A DNA stretch of 34,522 nucleotides from an uncultured Verrucomicrobiae bacterium (lineage in GTDB: Bacteria; Verrucomicrobiota; Verrucomicrobiia; Limisphaerales; J093), in contig CALJWR010000190.1 of the NCBI GenBank assembly GCA_937976685.1, positions 1 to 34,522 on the forward strand, in the 5' to 3' direction. Positions within the stretch are counted from its first letter, which is position 1, and the number at the start of each line of letters is the position of its first letter. The translations under genes were made by a program, and so were the position numbers. Below, one piece after another: positions 25,246 to 32,546 of this stretch. A model generated the notes under the pieces. The model saw only the letters and a program-made list of their open reading frames with translations, ran no database searches and had not been told where the DNA came from.

Positions 25246-27648
25246 CTATTCGACCTCGAACACGAACACCGTGGCACTGCACGGCGCCACCGTCAGCGCG
25301 TCGCCGAACGCCGCCGCCCCTTGCTCGATGACTACCTTGGGCGGCTGGTCCGGGTCGTTGCACGCCTGCGGGTCAGTGCCGGCGATCTGCCACCGTTGGC
25401 CGGCACGCTTGAGCCTGGTCCCGCTCACCGTCAGCGGGATTTGCTGCTCCTTCAGCGACGCATTGACGACCCCCAACGTCAGCGTCTTGCGGTCCTTGCT
25501 CCACGCCGCTTGCGCGTCAATCAGCCCCTCGGTCCTGGTCGCCACCGGCAGCTCGCCGAAGTGATCGCGGTACATCTTGAGCACCAGCCCGGTCGTCTCG
25601 AACGCGGCGTTGCGCCGGCTCACCTTGATCGCGCCAATGACATTCACCGTCTGCGCGTAAAACGCCGAGTGGATCAGGTCGCTTTGCCGCGCGTACTCGT
25701 GGACACCGGCGGCGATGCCGAGTCCGTCCTTGAGGAAGTACCGGGTGCCCAGTTCGCCGAACACGTGCGGCCCGTACCAGTAGTTCCACTCGGTTATGGC
25801 GATGCGGATGTCCTTGCCCTTGAGATTGGGCAGGTCAGCGCGAGCCTTGCGGTGGAAGTCCGCCTTCGAGCGGATGTTGTCCGGGATCTGGCGGATGTGC
25901 GCCATCAAGCCCGGCCGTTCCTGACAGTAGAAGTGCTCGGCGATCGCCTCCATGTGGTCGGCGCAATTCTTCAGCAGGCCGGTGCTCCACGGACCGGCGT
26001 TGCCCGAGGAGATCGTGAAGATGTTCGGATCCACCTCGCGCATTTTGTCCACCACCCAGTTCTGCTTGAGGATGTAATGGTCCAGCGACATGTAACCAAG
26101 CTGCCAGTTGCCCCACATCTCGTTGCCGATGCCCCAGTACTTCACCCCGAACGGCTTCGGCGACCCGTTCTTTGCGCGGCGGGCACCCCACAGCGTGTCG
26201 GCCGAGCCGTTGCAGTACTCGAGCTGCGCGGCCGCCGAATAAGCGTCGCCAAAACCGGTGTTCACGGTGATCCACGGCTCGGCGCCGACCCGTTCGCAGA
26301 AGCGGATGAATTCGTGCATCCCGAAGTCGTTGTGCTCAACGCCGGTCCAGGCCGGGTTCGTTCGCGGTGGACGGCGGTCGCGGTCGCCGATGCCGTCGCG
26401 CCAGTCGTAGCCGCTGACAAAATTGCCGCCGGGCCAGCGGTAGATGGGCGCGCGCAGTTCGCGGAGCAACGCCAGCGTGTCGGCGCGCAGCCCCTCCACG
26501 TTGTCTGCCGGCATGAGCGACGCCGTCCCCACCAGCACTGCGCCCGAATCCACCCGCAGTTCCACCCACGCTTTGTCGGTGGTGACCGAGGCGGTGAACG
26601 CGAACGGATATCGCCGGTAGTCGGCATCAATCCCCGAGACCGTCTGTGAGTCGCGCCCACCCTGTTCATCGCCCCAGGACAACGTCACCGCGGCATCATT
26701 GCCCGCGGCGACGTCGGCCTTCAGCCAGAGGTAACCGGTGTAGGACTTGCCCTCCGAAACGCCCAAGTCGAGCTGCCGGATGCCGCTCCCCTTGGCGATC
26801 CGCGGGGTGTGCCGGCCCACGAATGGCTGGTTCGTGCTCATGGTCACGCCCGCGGTGTCGCCCACAATCTGCCACGGTGAAGCACCCACCACCGGGTAGG
26901 CCGTGTTCCGCAATGAGGTGTAGGGCGCGTAATTCGCTTTGATGGGATAATAGAACTTTCGGTCCTCCAACATCTCCGCCCAAATGCCGCCATAGATGCA
27001 CCGGCCGAGGTGTTCGATGAACTGGCTGTACACGTTCTCCGACATCGGTTCGCCCACCTGTGTCGCGTCCACCGAAATGCGCGGGGCTGGTGGCGTCACG
27101 TCAGCCAGGGCCGTCAGCGTGATGTCATCGTACCATGCTTTCCCGGTCGCCTGCCCCCAGCCGCCAAACAGGCAGTTCAACTGCACACTGGTCTGATCCG
27201 CCGTTTCAAACTCGGTTTTCACCTCGGTCCAGTCGCTGGTGCCGGTCACCGCCGGTGTGGCCACGCCTTGCAGGTTGTGCAGGTTCAGCAGTGCGCCGCG
27301 CCCGCCGCTCACCGGCCGAACGTTCTCGGTCTTGATCCAACCACTCAGCGCGTAGCGCGTGAACGGTTGCACGGGCACCGTCACCGTCCAACTGAGGTCG
27401 GCCCCCCGCTCGGACGACAACTCCACGCTCCGGCTGCCGGTGCGCCCCACATTCGCGAAGCCGAAGGCGCCCTCTCCGCCCCACGTCTCGGTGCGCCAGC
27501 CGCGCGGGCGTTGAGCGCCGCCGGGACCACCTCCGGTCTGTTCAAACGAGGGATTTGGCACCGCGTTCTCCGCCGCGGCGGGCGAGCCTGCGAGGAAACA
27601 GACCGCGAAAGCGGGCAGCAAGCTCGCGAGGCGCGAAGGAGTTCTCAT
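25246..27648 (-). CDS. Secreted alpha-L-arabinofuranosidase, GH51, with an N-terminal carbohydrate-binding domain
   Basis: An 800-residue protein from the ATG at 27648; the frame runs open to 27999, but the upstream part is repeat-rich and precedes a good signal peptide (RLASLLPAFAVCFLAGSPAAA, residues 5-25). Residues about 28-190 form a CBM4/9-like sandwich (VPNPSFEQTGG, WYDDITLTAL). The GH51 barrel begins IEHLGRCIYGGIWAEMLEDRKF and continues RWPGGNFVSGYDWRDGIG and NDFGMHEFIRFCERVGAEP. Glu510 in GIGNEMWG is the expected acid/base and Glu620 in ITEWNYWYG the nucleophile. A C-terminal beta domain completes the family layout. It removes arabinofuranose side chains from arabinan or arabinoxylan, here outside the cytoplasm. 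The STING-like gene starts one base after its stop. Confidence 0.95.
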   Translation of the reverse strand: MRTPSRLASLLPAFAVCFLAGSPAAAENAVPNPSFEQTGGGPGGAQRPRGWRTETWGGEGAFGFANVGRTGSRSVELSSERGADLSWTVTVPVQPFTRYALSGWIKTENVRPVSGGRGALLNLHNLQGVATPAVTGTSDWTEVKTEFETADQTSVQLNCLFGGWGQATGKAWYDDITLTALADVTPPAPRISVDATQVGEPMSENVYSQFIEHLGRCIYGGIWAEMLEDRKFYYPIKANYAPYTSLRNTAYPVVGASPWQIVGDTAGVTMSTNQPFVGRHTPRIAKGSGIRQLDLGVSEGKSYTGYLWLKADVAAGNDAAVTLSWGDEQGGRDSQTVSGIDADYRRYPFAFTASVTTDKAWVELRVDSGAVLVGTASLMPADNVEGLRADTLALLRELRAPIYRWPGGNFVSGYDWRDGIGDRDRRPPRTNPAWTGVEHNDFGMHEFIRFCERVGAEPWITVNTGFGDAYSAAAQLEYCNGSADTLWGARRAKNGSPKPFGVKYWGIGNEMWGNWQLGYMSLDHYILKQNWVVDKMREVDPNIFTISSGNAGPWSTGLLKNCADHMEAIAEHFYCQERPGLMAHIRQIPDNIRSKADFHRKARADLPNLKGKDIRIAITEWNYWYGPHVFGELGTRYFLKDGLGIAAGVHEYARQSDLIHSAFYAQTVNVIGAIKVSRRNAAFETTGLVLKMYRDHFGELPVATRTEGLIDAQAAWSKDRKTLTLGVVNASLKEQQIPLTVSGTRLKRAGQRWQIAGTDPQACNDPDQPPKVVIEQGAAAFGDALTVAPCSATVFVFEVE

Positions 27649-27732
27649 GCGCGGAGGATGTTGAAGCGGACCAACGACGGCAAGCGAGGACGAACAAAAA
27701 GCCGCAACCTTGAAGGCCAACCTGGCGGTTGG

Positions 27733-27795
27733 CGGCACCCGCAACGCCGGTCTTCTGACCGGCTCCGAGGCCGACTTGGCGGTCGGCGTTACCAG
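27733..27795. repeat. Dispersed intergenic repeat, copy 1
   Basis: Contains GCAACGCCGGTCTTCTGACC followed by GGCTCCGAGGCCGAC, with an internal GCCGGTC/GACCGGC hairpin around TTCT. A clearly related sequence lies at 32278-32345. Both are intergenic, both are followed by a GGTC-rich segment, and both read VGLGAGQ(K/E)TGVAG on the minus strand although neither is in a gene. It resembles a REP-type element. Confidence 0.6.
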
Positions 27796-27843
27796 TAAGC
27801 ATCCAACTGAGGCACCGACTCGGCCGGGCGACGGCCTTGGAAG

Positions 27844-27866
27844 AAAAGGGCATGATGGGCCCTTTT
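27844..27866 (-). terminator. Possible bidirectional terminator downstream of ribokinase
   Basis: AAAAGGGC (27844-27851) and GCCCTTTT (27859-27866) form an 8-bp stem with a 7-base loop. On the minus strand the hairpin ends in TTTTC. It is about 190 bp downstream of the ribokinase stop and the U-tract is short, so it is a weak candidate. Confidence 0.4.
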
Positions 27867-28052
27867 GGAAAAAAGGGCGTCCGACCCTGCTTGCAGATCC
27901 ACTTAGCCAGCCACCCAAGGCAGGCGAGGCGCGGGTCGAGGCGCCGCCCGGCGCGCGGCAGCCACCGAATCCGCGCCGAGCGCCCGAGGGGCGCGCCAAA
28001 GGGGAGCAGGCTACGAAACCACCGGCCCTCTCAACACCCCGCCGCGTCCGCC

Positions 28053-28964
28053 TCAGACCAGCCGCTCAATTTCCTGCCGCCGCGGTGCCGAGGGCTGAGC
28101 CCCAAGGCGCGTGACGGAAACCGCCGCCGCCGCATTCGCGAACTGGACCGCCTCGATCAGCCCGCGTCCCTCCCCCAAGGCCACCGCCAGCGCGCCGTTG
28201 AAGACGTCGCCCGCCGCCGTGGTGTCCACCGCTTTGACCCGGAAGCCGGGGACCAGTCGCCGGAACTCCCGGGTGGCCGCGAAGGCGCCGCGCGCGCCAA
28301 GCGTGATGACGACCGCGCCGACACCGCGCTGAAGCAGTTCGTCCGCCGCCCGTTGCGCGGAACTGGCATCGCGCACGCTCACTCCGGTCAGCAGTTCTGC
28401 CTCGGTTTCATTCGGGGTAAGAATCGAAACCAGTTTGAGGAGGCGTTCCGGCAACTTTTGGGCGGGAGCGGGATTCAAGATCACGCGGACGCCGGCACGG
28501 GCGGCCAGTTGCGCGGCCGCCTCGAAGGTGGGCAAGGGCGTTTCCAGTTGCAGGACGACCGAATCGGCCGCGCGAATCGCGCCCGCTGCCCGCCGCACGT
28601 CCGCCGGGGAGAGACGGGCGTTGGCGCCGCCGGCAACGGCGATCGAGTTCTCCCCGTCTTTCGCCACGAAGATCAAGGCGACACCCGAGGGCGCCCGCCC
28701 GTCGCGGAGGACCAAGCGGGTCTCGATGCGGTCGCGCCGGAAGCCGGCGAGCGCCTGGTCCCCGAAAACGTCGCGGCCCACGCGGGCGACAAACGTCACG
28801 TCACCGCCGGCGCGCGCCGCGGCGACGGCCTGATTCGCGCCCTTGCCGCCCGCCGCGGTGGTGAATTCTCCGCCGAGAATGGTCTCGCCCGGCCGCGGAA
28901 GCCGGGCAAGCCGGATGACCATGTCGGTGTTGGAACTGCCGATGACAACGATCTTCGGACGCAT
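28053..28964 (-). CDS. rbsK: Ribokinase, PfkB family
   Basis: A 303-residue cytoplasmic kinase of normal ribokinase length. The N-terminus (VVIGSSNTDMVIRLARLPRPGET) and GGKGANQAVAAARAG form the substrate-binding part. NPAPAQKLPE and LTPNETEAELLTG are typical ribokinase segments. The catalytic motif DTTAAGDVFNGALA carries the base Asp253 and the anion hole. It phosphorylates ribose (or a related pentose or nucleoside) at O5 using ATP. It starts 38 bp downstream of the rbsC-like permease gene on the same strand, which supports a pentose uptake role. A specificity other than ribose, such as deoxyribose or arabinose, cannot be excluded. Confidence 0.92.
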   Translation of the reverse strand: MRPKIVVIGSSNTDMVIRLARLPRPGETILGGEFTTAAGGKGANQAVAAARAGGDVTFVARVGRDVFGDQALAGFRRDRIETRLVLRDGRAPSGVALIFVAKDGENSIAVAGGANARLSPADVRRAAGAIRAADSVVLQLETPLPTFEAAAQLAARAGVRVILNPAPAQKLPERLLKLVSILTPNETEAELLTGVSVRDASSAQRAADELLQRGVGAVVITLGARGAFAATREFRRLVPGFRVKAVDTTAAGDVFNGALAVALGEGRGLIEAVQFANAAAAVSVTRLGAQPSAPRRQEIERLV

Positions 28965-29002
28965 GGTGAGGGAGAAGGAAGAGGTTTCAGGGGGTCACTG
29001 CG

Positions 29003-29980
29003 TCAACTCCGGCGCGACCACCGGTGGCGATACTGGTCAAGGATCACCGCGGCGACGATCACGGCGCCGGTCACCAGACGTTTGGTTTCGTCCTTTGCGC
29101 CCACGGCCGCCAGGCCGGAGTTGAGCACTGCGATGATCAACACGCCGAAGAAGGTGCTGATCACCGCGCCGCGACCGCCCATCAGGCTGGTGCCACCGAT
29201 GACGGCGGCTGCGATGGCCTGAAGCTCAAACCCGGTCCCGGCGTTGGGATTGGCCGACTGGTAGCGCGAGGTGTCAATCACCGCCGCGAGCGCCACCAAA
29301 AAGCCGGCGATGAGGAACACCGTCAGCTTGATGGGCCGCGGGTCAATGCCGCTGAGCCGCACGGCCTCCTCGTTGGTGCCGATGGCCACCAGGTAACGGC
29401 CGAAGACGGTCCGCGTCAGCACCAGTTGCGCGAGCACGACGATGGCGGTGGCCAGCAGGAAGGGCAGCGACAGACCGAAGAGGTGAGTCTCGGCGATGCC
29501 CGCCACAGCGGCGCCGATGTACTGGGTGCGGGATCCCGACACCGCGTGCGCACCGCCGCGCGCCATCTCCAACATGCCGAGCGTGACGATGAACGACGGC
29601 AGCCGCCACCGCAGCGAGACCGCGCCGTTGAACGCCCCGCACGCGAGCCCGACGGCCAGGGTGAGCGGCACCGCCAGCCAGAGGGCGAGCTCCCATTGGG
29701 CGAGGGCGACGCCCAGCACCGCGCTGCACAGCCCCAGCACAGAACCCACGGAGAGATCAATTTCGGCGATGACCAGGATGTAGGTCATGGCGGTGGCGAT
29801 CAGCATCGCGGCGGGAATCTGGTTGGCAATGGCGCGGAAGTTGTCGGTGGAGAGAAAATTCCGGGTCGTCAGGCCGAACACCACGATCAGGGCGCCCAGC
29901 GCGAGCGCGAGGCCGAGGTAATCGGCGGCCAGCGAGCGCCAAGGACTGCGGGCGGGCGTTGCGATGGTCGGGTGGTTCAT
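29003..29980 (-). CDS. rbsC: Sugar ABC transporter permease, RbsC/BPD_transp_2 family
   Basis: A 325-residue polytopic membrane protein from the ATG at 29980; the frame extends upstream to 30148, but that part has no membrane features. It has about eight to ten hydrophobic segments and the family's conserved blocks: NFLSTDNFRAIANQIP, TYILVIAEIDLSVGS, RWRLPSFIVTLGMLEMARG, FGRYLVAIGTNEEAVRLSGI, and IAAAVIGGTSLMGGRGAV. It is the channel subunit for ribose-type sugars. The ATPase (RbsA) and binding protein (RbsB) normally next to it are missing: downstream is ribokinase, upstream is a divergent methyltransferase gene. Those subunits must be encoded elsewhere or the operon has been split. Confidence 0.93.
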   Translation of the reverse strand: MNHPTIATPARSPWRSLAADYLGLALALGALIVVFGLTTRNFLSTDNFRAIANQIPAAMLIATAMTYILVIAEIDLSVGSVLGLCSAVLGVALAQWELALWLAVPLTLAVGLACGAFNGAVSLRWRLPSFIVTLGMLEMARGGAHAVSGSRTQYIGAAVAGIAETHLFGLSLPFLLATAIVVLAQLVLTRTVFGRYLVAIGTNEEAVRLSGIDPRPIKLTVFLIAGFLVALAAVIDTSRYQSANPNAGTGFELQAIAAAVIGGTSLMGGRGAVISTFFGVLIIAVLNSGLAAVGAKDETKRLVTGAVIVAAVILDQYRHRWSRRS

Positions 29981-30156
29981 CGTGTGCCGGACTGCCCCGG
30001 TATGAGGGCGGGCGACGGCGAGAGCTTTCCCGTCCAGCGGCGCCAGGGCAAGTCCGGCGTCGGGGCCGTGGTGGGCCACCGGCGTGAAGGCGGGTTGAAA
30101 TTGCGTTGCCAAGGTCCAGGCGGGGACCAACGCTGGATGCGCTTTCAAGAGTGATC

Positions 30157-30804
30157 ATGAAACTCATCTTCCCCTACCTGGTGACGCTCTCGTCTGTCCT
30201 GGCGGTCACGCTGCTGTCACCAGCCCACGCCGCCGACGCGCCGGCGGTCTCCGAGGCCGCGCGCGAGCAGTTCATCCGAAACTTCAAGCGGACCATCCTC
30301 AACACCACGCCAGGCGACGCCATGCTGCTGCGCATCCTGGTGCAAAGCTCGGGCGCGAAGCGGGGCGTCGAGGTCGGTTCCGCCACCGGCTACGGCGCCA
30401 TCCAAATGGGTGTCGGTTTCGAGCGCAACGGCGGGCATCTGATCACGGTGGACATTGATCCGGAGATGGTCCGCGCGACCCGCGACAACCTGCGCAAGAC
30501 GGGGCTCGACCAGACCGTGACGGTCATCGAGGGCGACGCGCTCAAGGTGCTGCCGGCTCTGGAAGGCGAATTCGACTTCGTGTTCCTCGACGCGGTGAAG
30601 CGCGACTATCTCCAGTACTTGAAAGCCCTTGAACCCAAGCTCAAGCTCGGCGCGCTGGTCGTGGCGGACAATGTCATCCAGAGCGCCGGCCAGATGCGCG
30701 ACTACCTGGACCACGTGCAGGACCCGGCCCGCTACGAAACCGTCATCATCCGCGCGTCGGACGAAAAAGGCGACGGCATGGCCATCAGCTACAAGCGGCG
30801 CTGA
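30157..30804 (+). CDS. Exported SAM-dependent O-methyltransferase, caffeoyl-CoA/COMT-like family 3
   Basis: A 215-residue protein. The start at 30157 is preferred because it gives a clear signal peptide (MKLIFPYLVTLSSVLAVTLL, then SPAHAADA with an AHA-A cleavage site). The methyltransferase domain follows: GVEVGSATGYGAIQMG is the SAM-binding motif I, LITVDIDPEMVRATRDNL carries the acidic residue for the SAM ribose, GDALKVLPALEGEFDFVFLDAVKRDYLQYL matches the family's metal-binding region, and VADNVI follows. A methyltransferase needing SAM is unexpected outside the cytoplasm; the substrate is unknown. Its 3' end overlaps the convergent amidohydrolase gene by 16 bp. Confidence 0.88.
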   Translation: MKLIFPYLVTLSSVLAVTLLSPAHAADAPAVSEAAREQFIRNFKRTILNTTPGDAMLLRILVQSSGAKRGVEVGSATGYGAIQMGVGFERNGGHLITVDIDPEMVRATRDNLRKTGLDQTVTVIEGDALKVLPALEGEFDFVFLDAVKRDYLQYLKALEPKLKLGALVVADNVIQSAGQMRDYLDHVQDPARYETVIIRASDEKGDGMAISYKRR

Positions 30805-31961
30805 GCTCCGCGAGCGTCGGGGCGGCGAGCGGAAAGCAGGACTGCCGACCGCGCGAAGATTTCAGCGGGCACACCCAGCGCCCGCTTGAGCTCCACGTCG
30901 CGATCCCACGGGTTGGGAAGATCGGCCAGCCGCCGCATTTCACCGAGGCGCAGGTTCAGCGGGAAATACCACGGCGACACCAGAGGCAGGTTGATCAGCG
31001 GGAAGTCGCTGCCGTAGAGCAGCCGGCCCCGGAGCTCGGGGCGGCGGAGGACTTCGGCCAGATAGCCCAGCTTGTTCAGTTGCGTGAGCGAGGAAATGTC
31101 CGCGAACAGGTTCGTGTAGGCCGGCATCAGGCGGGCCAGCCGGTCAATGTCGCGTTCGCCCGCGTGCTCGCCGGTCGTGGCCACATGCGCGGCGATCACC
31201 GTCACGCCCAGCTTGAGCGGCAGTTCGAGGCGCGCCGGATCGGCGAATTCGTCGGCGCTGTGGGTGAAGGACTTCTCGGCGCCCGTATGGGTGAGCAGGG
31301 GCAACCGCAGTTCAGTCAGCCGGCGGTAGAAAGGTTCCAGCTTCGGATCGGCCGGGTCAATGAACTGGATCGAGGGCAGCCACTTCACGAGCACAGCGCC
31401 GTGGGCGGCGGCCCACTCGAGCCGGGCCAGCGCGTCCGGACGGTAGGGATTGACGCTCGCGCCGAAGAGCAGGTTCGTGTGCTGACGGCAGGCGGCCGCC
31501 ACAAACTCGTTCGGCACGTAGAACTCGGTGCGGTTGGTGTCCAGTTGGCCGGCGGCGTCCACCGCGCCGTCCAGCGCGAGGATGACTGCCTGCTTCACGT
31601 AACGGCTTTGCCCCACGGCGGCGGCGAGACAGACGGGAAGAAGCGCATCCCCCTCGCGTTCGATCTCAGCGCGGGTGACGCCGAACGCGCGCAGATAGAA
31701 ATCGAACCGCCAGTTGTCGCGCAGCGCGGGCGAAACAAAGCAACCGCTGCCCCCGAATCCCAGGCCGGCCACGTGGCAGTGCAGGTCCACGATGGGCGTG
31801 TCGGGCAGCGGCTCCGGCGGCAGGTGCGGTCCGGTGAAGAACGCCAGCCGCGCAAGCAGCCCCGCCGCCACGAGACCGGCGCCGGCGAGTATCAAGCGCC
31901 AGGACCAGCGGCGCAGGCGGGCAAAAAAGGCGCTCGCGGAGGCTGGTTCGGCTTGGCTCAT
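30789..31961 (-). CDS. Membrane-anchored metal-dependent amidohydrolase (Amidohydro_2-like TIM barrel)
   Basis: A 390-residue protein. Residues about 20-43 (RLILAGAGLVAAGLLARLAFF) form a single membrane anchor, placing the enzyme on the periplasmic side. The barrel carries the metal-site motifs in order: IVDLHCHVAG (strand 1 His-x-His), LLTHTGAEKSF, VIAAHVATTGEH and LLYGSDFPL (the strand 8 aspartate). Between them lie VKWLPSIQFIDPADPKLEPFYRRL and similar helices. The set fits the amidohydrolase-2 / 2-pyrone-4,6-dicarboxylate hydrolase-like group, which hydrolyses or decarboxylates ring compounds; the true substrate is unknown. It converges with and overlaps the O-methyltransferase gene by 16 bp. 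Length and motifs look intact. Confidence 0.85.
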   Translation of the reverse strand: MSQAEPASASAFFARLRRWSWRLILAGAGLVAAGLLARLAFFTGPHLPPEPLPDTPIVDLHCHVAGLGFGGSGCFVSPALRDNWRFDFYLRAFGVTRAEIEREGDALLPVCLAAAVGQSRYVKQAVILALDGAVDAAGQLDTNRTEFYVPNEFVAAACRQHTNLLFGASVNPYRPDALARLEWAAAHGAVLVKWLPSIQFIDPADPKLEPFYRRLTELRLPLLTHTGAEKSFTHSADEFADPARLELPLKLGVTVIAAHVATTGEHAGERDIDRLARLMPAYTNLFADISSLTQLNKLGYLAEVLRRPELRGRLLYGSDFPLINLPLVSPWYFPLNLRLGEMRRLADLPNPWDRDVELKRALGVPAEIFARSAVLLSARRPDARGAQRRL

Positions 31962-32080
31962 CGGGGATCCCGAGCGTTACGCCGCCGGATCAATGGACCC
32001 GGATACAGCGCCGTCCCGCTTAGTCGATCTGCACCTTGCCAGTTCGGTTGTCCGGCGCGGCAGGATGCGCCGGAGGGAGG

Positions 32081-32191
32081 CAGCGCCTCCTCGCGGCCGG
32101 GGCAGCGATCCACGTCGAAACGGCTTCGCTGCCGGCCCTTGAACAAGAACGCGGCGATCCTGTCGTCGTCCTCGACCACCAGAATGCGCAT
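32081..32191 (-). pseudogene. Remnant of an OmpR-type response regulator N-terminus
   Basis: On the minus strand from an ATG at 32191 the frame reads MRILVVEDDDRIAAFLFKG, then SRFDVDRCPGREEAL, which is the start of a receiver domain (strand 1, acidic DDD pocket, helix 1 and strand 2 with the usual EEAL). After about 37 residues the similarity stops. The phosphorylated aspartate, the switch residues and any DNA-binding domain are missing. No histidine kinase is nearby. It is a truncated, decaying fragment between the amidohydrolase and cytochrome genes. Confidence 0.6.
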
Positions 32192-32277
32192 GGCAGGAGA
32201 ATCTCCGTCCGGCCGCCCGGCGGGGCAAGTGAAAGGCGTGAAGTACGACCGGGTGCCAGAATCCTTGGCAACGGTAG

Positions 32278-32345
32278 CCCGCCACGTCCCGCAACGCCTG
32301 TCTCCTGACCGGCCCCAAGGCCGACCAGAAGGTCACCGGTTCCTG
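32278..32345. repeat. Dispersed intergenic repeat, copy 2
   Basis: Contains CGCAACGCCTGTCTCCTGAC followed by CGGCCCCAAGGCCGAC, matching the copy near 27733-27795 at most positions over about 45 bases. It sits between the response-regulator remnant and the cytochrome gene, in a region without genes. Confidence 0.6.
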
Positions 32346-32546
32346 CCGACAAGAATGTCAGCGCTACGTCCTCGCTGGAAACGCCGCAACCCTTCCGCCT
32401 CGTCACGTCAGCGGCGACGAGCCCGGGTTAGGTCCGCTTTTCGAACCGTCCGGGCGGCCGCTTCGGAGAGGGGGGCCCTGCGGACCGCTGCCGACCTTCG
32501 CCTTCCCGCCTTGCGTCGTCGGACCCTTGCCCGCATTTTTCGCCGC

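Larger units (their letters stand above)
27649..28052. other. 404-bp intergenic region with repeat and hairpin, no gene
   Basis: Lies between the ribokinase stop and the GH51 start, both on the minus strand. It contains a dispersed repeat copy (about 27733-27795), an A/T-flanked hairpin (27844-27866) and otherwise very GC-rich sequence. Open frames across it translate to arginine/alanine-rich sequence without domains. The GH51 promoter should lie here, but no good sigma70 match was seen. Confidence 0.5.

Noticed and set aside
24330-27648. A full CBASS or other defence operon around the STING-like gene
   Set aside because: No CD-NTase, TIR, Cap2/Cap3, nuclease or phospholipase effector motif was found on either strand; the neighbours are GH51 and FtsK.
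27649-27999. N-terminal extension of the GH51 frame to 27999
   Set aside because: It would put 117 low-complexity residues before a good signal peptide and would translate the dispersed repeat.
29981-30148. N-terminal extension of the RbsC frame to 30148
   Set aside because: The added 56 residues have no membrane character, and family proteins start close to the ATG at 29980.
31080-32546. Upstream extension of the cytochrome frame to 31080
   Set aside because: Most of it is antisense to the amidohydrolase gene and its composition is atypical; the ATG at 32547 fits the membrane domain.
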